In this document: in pieces, positions 43,682 to 46,592 of the stretch
How the letters are laid out: the number at the start of each line of letters is the position of its first letter
Position numbering within the stretch: position 1 is the first letter of the stretch
Assembly: GCA_013911745.1 (NCBI GenBank)
Contig: JACESO010000012.1
Span: 1 to 46,592, forward strand
DNA: 46,592 bases
Source: Sphingobium sp.
GTDB lineage: Bacteria; Pseudomonadota; Alphaproteobacteria; Sphingomonadales; Sphingomonadaceae
Direction of reading: 5' to 3'
The notes under the pieces: generated by a model
Seen by the model: only the letters and a program-made list of their open reading frames with translations
Told to the model about the DNA's origin: nothing
Databases searched by the model: none
Position numbers and translations under genes: made by a program

Positions 43682-44212
43682 TTGCCTTCCTCCCCCGCCC
43701 TGCTTCCGTCCGCGCCGCCCGTCCTCATCGTCATGGGCGTCAGCGGCTGCGGCAAGTCGACGCTCGGCGCGTTGCTGGCGCAGACGCTGGCCTGTCCCTT
43801 CCTGGAAGGCGACGATTTTCATTCCGCCGACGCGGTGGAGAAGATGCGCAACGGCACCCCGCTCACCGACGAGGACCGCTGGCCCTGGCTCGAACGGCTG
43901 GGAGGCGCGATCACGACAGCGAAGCAGGAGCATGGCGTCGCCGTCGCGGCCTGCTCGGCGCTGCGCAAAATCTATCGCGACCGGCTGCGCACGACGATCG
44001 GCGGGCCGGTCCGGTTCGTGATGCTGGACAATGATCGCGACGCACTACTCACCCGGCTGGGCAACCGCCCCGGCCATTATATGCCCGCCAGCCTGCTCGA
44101 CAGCCAGCTGGCCACGCTGGAGCGGCCCCTGCCCGACGAAGGCGCGATGATCCTCATGACCGACATGCCCGCCGAAACCCTGCGCGACCGGGTGCTGGGC
44201 GCGCTGCGCTAG
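43682..44212 (+). CDS. gntK: Gluconokinase
   Basis: 176 aa ATP-dependent kinase making 6-phosphogluconate. P-loop GVSGCGKS at 19-26, then FLEGDDFHSADAVEKMRNGTPLTDEDRWPWL, the gluconate-binding signature of GntK, and RLGNRPGHYMPASLLDSQLATLERP toward the C-terminus. The only usable in-frame start is TTG at 43682; the frame is closed by TAG at 43625 and the first in-frame ATG is inside the P-loop strand. The ATG at 43638 is in another frame. Convergent with the GntR gene (13 bases between stops) and divergent from fusion gene 2. It should feed the Entner-Doudoroff or pentose phosphate pathway. Confidence 0.93.
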   Translation: MPSSPALLPSAPPVLIVMGVSGCGKSTLGALLAQTLACPFLEGDDFHSADAVEKMRNGTPLTDEDRWPWLERLGGAITTAKQEHGVAVAACSALRKIYRDRLRTTIGGPVRFVMLDNDRDALLTRLGNRPGHYMPASLLDSQLATLERPLPDEGAMILMTDMPAETLRDRVLGALR

Positions 44213-44225
44213 ATCGAGGCCCGCC

Positions 44226-44903
44226 TCACGGCATCAACCGCCGCCGTCCTTCCCACAAATGCCAGCGCATCGCCAGCGCCGCGCCTTCCGGGTCTTGCGC
44301 GCGGATCGCGTCGACGATCACGTCATGCTCGCGTAGCATCGTCGCAATAACCTGCGGCGGGCGGGACCGCGAAATGTCCACGCCCGCGCGCATGATCTTG
44401 TCGATATCCGGATGAAGCGCCTCCAACGCCAGGCGGAAGGCCGGGTTGCCCGTCGCCTCGGCGATGCGGCGGTGCAGTTCCATATCCTCGGCATGGGCCG
44501 GCTCGCTCGACAGCAGCGCCTCGCGCAACAGCTCCATGCCCTCCTCGATATGCGCCATTTCCTGCGGGGTCCGCCGCGTCGCCGCCAGCCGCGCGGCTTC
44601 CGCCTCCAGCACGAACCGCACCTCATAGCTGCCGAGGGTGGTCGGCAGTTCCGCCGCCGACATGAAGGCCGACAGCCGCTCGGACGGCCGGCTCTTGACG
44701 AAGGAACCTGCCCCACGCCGCGCCTCCGTAATGCCGTCCGACGCCAACCGCATCAGCGCCTCGCGCACGATCGCGCGCGACATGCCGAACATTTCGGCGA
44801 GCCGCGCTTCGGACGGCAGGCGCGCGCCGACCTCCAGATCCTCCGCATTGATGATATCGACGATCGCCGCATAGGCGTGATCGGACAGGCGCGGCGCGCT
44901 CAT
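44226..44903 (-). CDS. GntR-family transcriptional regulator, FadR/FCD subfamily
   Basis: 225 aa. N-terminal winged helix (about 5-70): LEVGARLPSEARLAEMFGMSRAIVREALMRLASDG. C-terminal all-helical FCD ligand domain (80-220) with the family's acidic and His residues in ELHRRIAEATGNPAF, MLREHDVIVDAIRAQDPEGAALAMRWHLWEG, which may bind a metal and a carboxylate such as a sugar acid. It lies 13 bases downstream of the permease gene in the same direction, so it is probably in the same operon and autoregulated. Candidate operators are the related palindromes at 46394-46410 and 46468-46484. Confidence 0.9.
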   Translation of the reverse strand: MSAPRLSDHAYAAIVDIINAEDLEVGARLPSEARLAEMFGMSRAIVREALMRLASDGITEARRGAGSFVKSRPSERLSAFMSAAELPTTLGSYEVRFVLEAEAARLAATRRTPQEMAHIEEGMELLREALLSSEPAHAEDMELHRRIAEATGNPAFRLALEALHPDIDKIMRAGVDISRSRPPQVIATMLREHDVIVDAIRAQDPEGAALAMRWHLWEGRRRLMP

Positions 44904-44916
44904 CGCGACCGCCCCG

Positions 44917-46263
44917 TCACAGGATGCTGCTGGCGATCAGCACCAGCAGCAGACCCACGACCGCGACCACCGTCTCCATCACCGACCAGGTCTTGAACGT
45001 CCCCGGCATGTCGGTGCCGAGATAGCTTTTCACCAGCCAGAAGCCCGGATCGTTCACATGGCTGAAGAACAGCGACCCCGCACCGATCGCCAGCACCATC
45101 CATTCGGGCGCGACGCCGGACGCCGCGACCAGCCCCTCCATGACGCCCGCAGTCGTGATCGTCGCAACGGTGGCGGAGCCGGTCGCGAGGCGGATGCAGA
45201 CGGACACGCCCCAGGCCAGCAGGATGGGAGAAATCGCCCCGCCCTGCGCGATCCGCACCAGCATGTCGGACAGGCCGGCCGTCACCAGCACCTGCTTCAA
45301 CGCGCCGCCCGCGCCGATCGCCAGGATGATGCCGCCCGCCGGCGTCATCGCCTCGGTCCAGATCGCACCCTGCACATCCCTGTCGGCAATGCGCCGCCCG
45401 AACAGCAGCGGCAGCGCCACCAGCACCGCGACCAGCAGCGCGACGACGGGATCGCTGATCCATTTGAGCCACTCGAAATGCACGGCGACCTGCGGCGGCA
45501 TCAGCGCCACCGCCTGCCCCGCCGCAATCAGCACGACCGGCAGCAGCACCGCCGCCAGCGCCCGCCCGACCGAAGGCGTGGCGACGTCGAGCTGGACGGG
45601 ATCGAGCAGCGGCGGGTTCAGTTTGACGCCGGGCGCGGTGAAGCGCGCCAGCAGCGGCCCGGCGATGATCGCGGTCGGAATCCCCACGATCAGGCCATAG
45701 ACCAGCGTCAGCCCCAGATTGGCGCCCAGCGCGTTGACCGCCAGCAGCGGCCCGGGGTGCGGCGGCACCAGCGCGTGGACCACCGACAGGCCCGACAGCG
45801 CCGGCAGCATCAGCTTCAGCTTGGCCGTGTCGTCATTCTGGCCGTTGGGCAGCGCCGCGGCAGCCGACGCCACGATCGGCAGCAGCAACACCAGGCCCGT
45901 CTCGAAGAAGAGTGGCAGGCCGATCAGCAGTGCGGTGAACAGGCTGGCCCAGGGCGCGCCCCGTACGCCGGACATGCGCAGTGCCGCGCTCGCGATCCCG
46001 CCCGCGCCGTTCGACAGTTGCAGCATCGCGCCCAGCCCCAGGCCCAGCGCCACGACCAGCCCGGTGCCGCCCAATATGGTGCCCGCGCCCTTCTCGACCG
46101 CCTTGGCGGTTTCCTCCATCGGCAGCCCGGCCAGCAGGCCCACGGTGAAGGCGCCGCAGAGCAGCCCGACAAAGGGATGCAGACGTCCCTTGATGATGAG
46201 CAGGATGGACAGCGCGATGCCGGCGACGGCGGCGATCAGTAGCCGGTAGTCGGCCGGATTCAC
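44917..46263 (-). CDS. gntP: GntP-family gluconate permease
   Basis: 448 aa inner-membrane transporter with about 12-14 hydrophobic segments, matching the length of E. coli GntP/GntT (about 440-450 aa). Family sequences: GLPLFFETGLVLLLPIV, LSVVHALVPPHPGPLLAVNALGANLGLTLVYGLIVGIPTAIIAGP, LATGSATVATITTAGV, FSHVNDPGFWLVKSYLG. It takes up gluconate or a related sugar acid with protons. The best start is GTG at 46263 (MNPADYRLLI), since the upstream frame to 46425 contains the operator and has no family similarity. The GTG overlaps the stop of a 25-codon upstream ORF (GTGA). Operon with the GntR regulator. Confidence 0.92.
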   Translation of the reverse strand: MNPADYRLLIAAVAGIALSILLIIKGRLHPFVGLLCGAFTVGLLAGLPMEETAKAVEKGAGTILGGTGLVVALGLGLGAMLQLSNGAGGIASAALRMSGVRGAPWASLFTALLIGLPLFFETGLVLLLPIVASAAAALPNGQNDDTAKLKLMLPALSGLSVVHALVPPHPGPLLAVNALGANLGLTLVYGLIVGIPTAIIAGPLLARFTAPGVKLNPPLLDPVQLDVATPSVGRALAAVLLPVVLIAAGQAVALMPPQVAVHFEWLKWISDPVVALLVAVLVALPLLFGRRIADRDVQGAIWTEAMTPAGGIILAIGAGGALKQVLVTAGLSDMLVRIAQGGAISPILLAWGVSVCIRLATGSATVATITTAGVMEGLVAASGVAPEWMVLAIGAGSLFFSHVNDPGFWLVKSYLGTDMPGTFKTWSVMETVVAVVGLLLVLIASSIL

Positions 46264-46337
46264 AGCACCCGCTCCCGTTGGAAGCGCAGGGGGCGCAAGT
46301 TGTTGCGCTCCGTCGACCGATGCAATGGTAACGTCAT
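46260..46337 (-). CDS. 25-aa upstream ORF coupled to the permease start
   Basis: ATG at 46337 follows GGAGAGGGG at good spacing. It encodes MTLPLHRSTERNNLRPLRFQ then RERVL, rich in Arg (six). Its stop TGA shares bases with the permease GTG (GTGA overlap), the classic geometry for translational coupling. The permease GTG itself has a weaker ribosome site. It may be a leader peptide that sets permease translation. The alternative is that it is a chance frame within the leader. Confidence 0.45.
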   Translation of the reverse strand: MTLPLHRSTERNNLRPLRFQRERVL

Positions 46338-46393
46338 CTTTTCCGCCCCTCTCCCCAACCCGCATCCAGTGATTCGATCGGTCGAACCCTGAA

Positions 46394-46413
46394 AATCTGT
46401 TAGACAGGTTATA
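46394..46413 (-). promoter_or_regulatory. Operator 1 overlapping a -10-like box of the permease promoter
   Basis: The minus-strand sequence AACCTGTCTAACAGATT (46410-46394) has the dyad CTGT-CTA-ACAG. It matches 14 of 17 bases of operator 2. The -10-like TATAAC (46413-46408) overlaps its edge, so binding would block transcription of the permease operon. Confidence 0.55.
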
Positions 46414-46467
46414 CATAAATGCCACGTTAAACTAGGATAATTCGCGCACATCATCAAAATTCGCTTG

Positions 46468-46484
46468 AATCTGTCTGACTGATT
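46468..46484. promoter_or_regulatory. Operator 2 in the divergent promoter
   Basis: AATCTGTCTGACTGATT lies between a -35-like TTGAAT (46465-46470) and a -10-like TATCGT (46489-46494, 18-base spacer) that point rightward to the gene at 46566. Together with operator 1 it suggests that one regulator, probably the nearby FCD-type GntR protein, controls both directions. Confidence 0.5.
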
Positions 46485-46490
46485 CTCCTA

Positions 46491-46506
46491 TCGTTAGCGA
46501 TAACGA
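46491..46506. promoter_or_regulatory. LacI-type inverted repeat TCGTTA-GCGA-TAACGA
   Basis: Perfect 6-base arms and a 4-base GC-rich centre, similar in shape to LacI-family operators such as those of sugar-acid regulators (TGTTA-N4-TAACA). It overlaps the predicted -10 and start point of the rightward gene. No LacI-family gene is in the window. Confidence 0.45.
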
Positions 46507-46517
46507 ATCTTGGTTTT

Positions 46518-46537
46518 CGGAACGCGTCCATGTTCCG
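46518..46537. promoter_or_regulatory. Inverted repeat CGGAAC-N8-GTTCCG
   Basis: Perfect 6-base arms, 28 bases before the rightward ATG. It falls in the 5' leader of that gene and could be a hairpin or another regulator site. Confidence 0.35.
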
Positions 46538-46565
46538 CGCGGGATCAGCCAAAGGGAGAGGTCAG

Positions 46566-46592
46566 ATGCAATTCGCCATGGAACTGCAGCAC
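46566..46592 (+). CDS. Start of a gene leaving the window at the right
   Basis: ATG preceded by AAAGGGAGAGGTC, a strong ribosome site; nine codons are visible (MQFAMELQH). Not identifiable. Its promoter region contains operator 2 and the LacI-type repeat and is shared with the permease, so a sugar-acid catabolic or uptake role is expected by context only. Confidence 0.55.

Noticed and set aside
46264-46425. 54-residue N-terminal extension of the gluconate permease
   Set aside because: It contains the promoter and operator, lacks hydrophobic family sequence, and the GTG at 46263 gives the usual family length.

Overview
The window looks like a chromosomal segment of a high-GC alphaproteobacterium, most likely a sphingomonad (Sphingobium/Sphingomonas type). 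Reasons: TonB-dependent receptors with sphingomonad-style plugs, an HWE-family histidine kinase with a single-domain response regulator, an inverted repeat built on CGTTCGCCCTGAGCTTGTCG, and the general codon and GC style. I see no tRNA, rRNA, CRISPR array, transposase or prophage gene. The genus is inference; no marker gene was compared.

Layout. 1-13.5 kb is mostly housekeeping: an ABC-2 type ATPase, nadB, an alpha/beta hydrolase, a class A beta-lactamase-like lipoprotein, a predicted outer-membrane protein, polA, a zinc-ribbon protein coupled to a BI-1 family membrane protein, cysS and an ABC-F ATPase. 13.6-15.2 kb is a secreted GH51 arabinofuranosidase. 15.3-18.9 kb is an envelope-regulation module: anti-sigma factor and ECF sigma factor, divergent from a secreted S8 peptidase and a Gly-rich PRC-barrel-like secreted protein. 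A bipartite DNA element is repeated at both ends of this module. 18.9-22.7 kb has a siderophore-type TonB receptor plus a DUF4198 protein behind a Fur-like box, and a secreted esterase. 22.8-25.5 kb has a histidine phosphatase, NAD(P)H-hydrate dehydratase and a beta-hydroxyacid dehydrogenase. 25.6-28.1 kb has a three-gene operon (arginine-deiminase-like, 97-aa unknown, DUF2236/MpaB). It is preceded by an unlisted 24-codon gene with its own promoter, Shine-Dalgarno and terminator. 28.3-31.2 kb has the HWE kinase, response regulator and a disordered protein. 31.2-46.6 kb is a carbohydrate locus.

The carbohydrate locus is the most interesting part. Two paralogous secreted proteins of about 1010 aa flank a SusC-free TonB receptor. 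Each joins two tandem right-handed beta-helix (Pectate_lyase_3) modules, carrying a GH55-like EHH...QTE signature, to a C-terminal SMP-30/gluconolactonase-type beta-propeller. Gluconokinase, a FadR/FCD-type GntR regulator and a GntP gluconate permease follow directly. A palindromic promoter element (TACGAC-ATAG-GTCGTA type) is shared, with the same spacing to a -10-like box, by the TonB receptor and the second fusion gene. The copy at the fusion gene lies in the intergenic region shared with gluconokinase. I propose a beta-1,3-glucan (or similar) to glucose, gluconolactone, gluconate, 6-phosphogluconate route. The chemistry is inference; the gene content, fusion architecture and shared element are seen directly.

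Regulatory detail around the permease is also unusual: a 25-codon upstream ORF with a strong Shine-Dalgarno overlaps the permease GTG start, and two related palindromes plus one LacI-type inverted repeat sit in the divergent promoter region at the right end.
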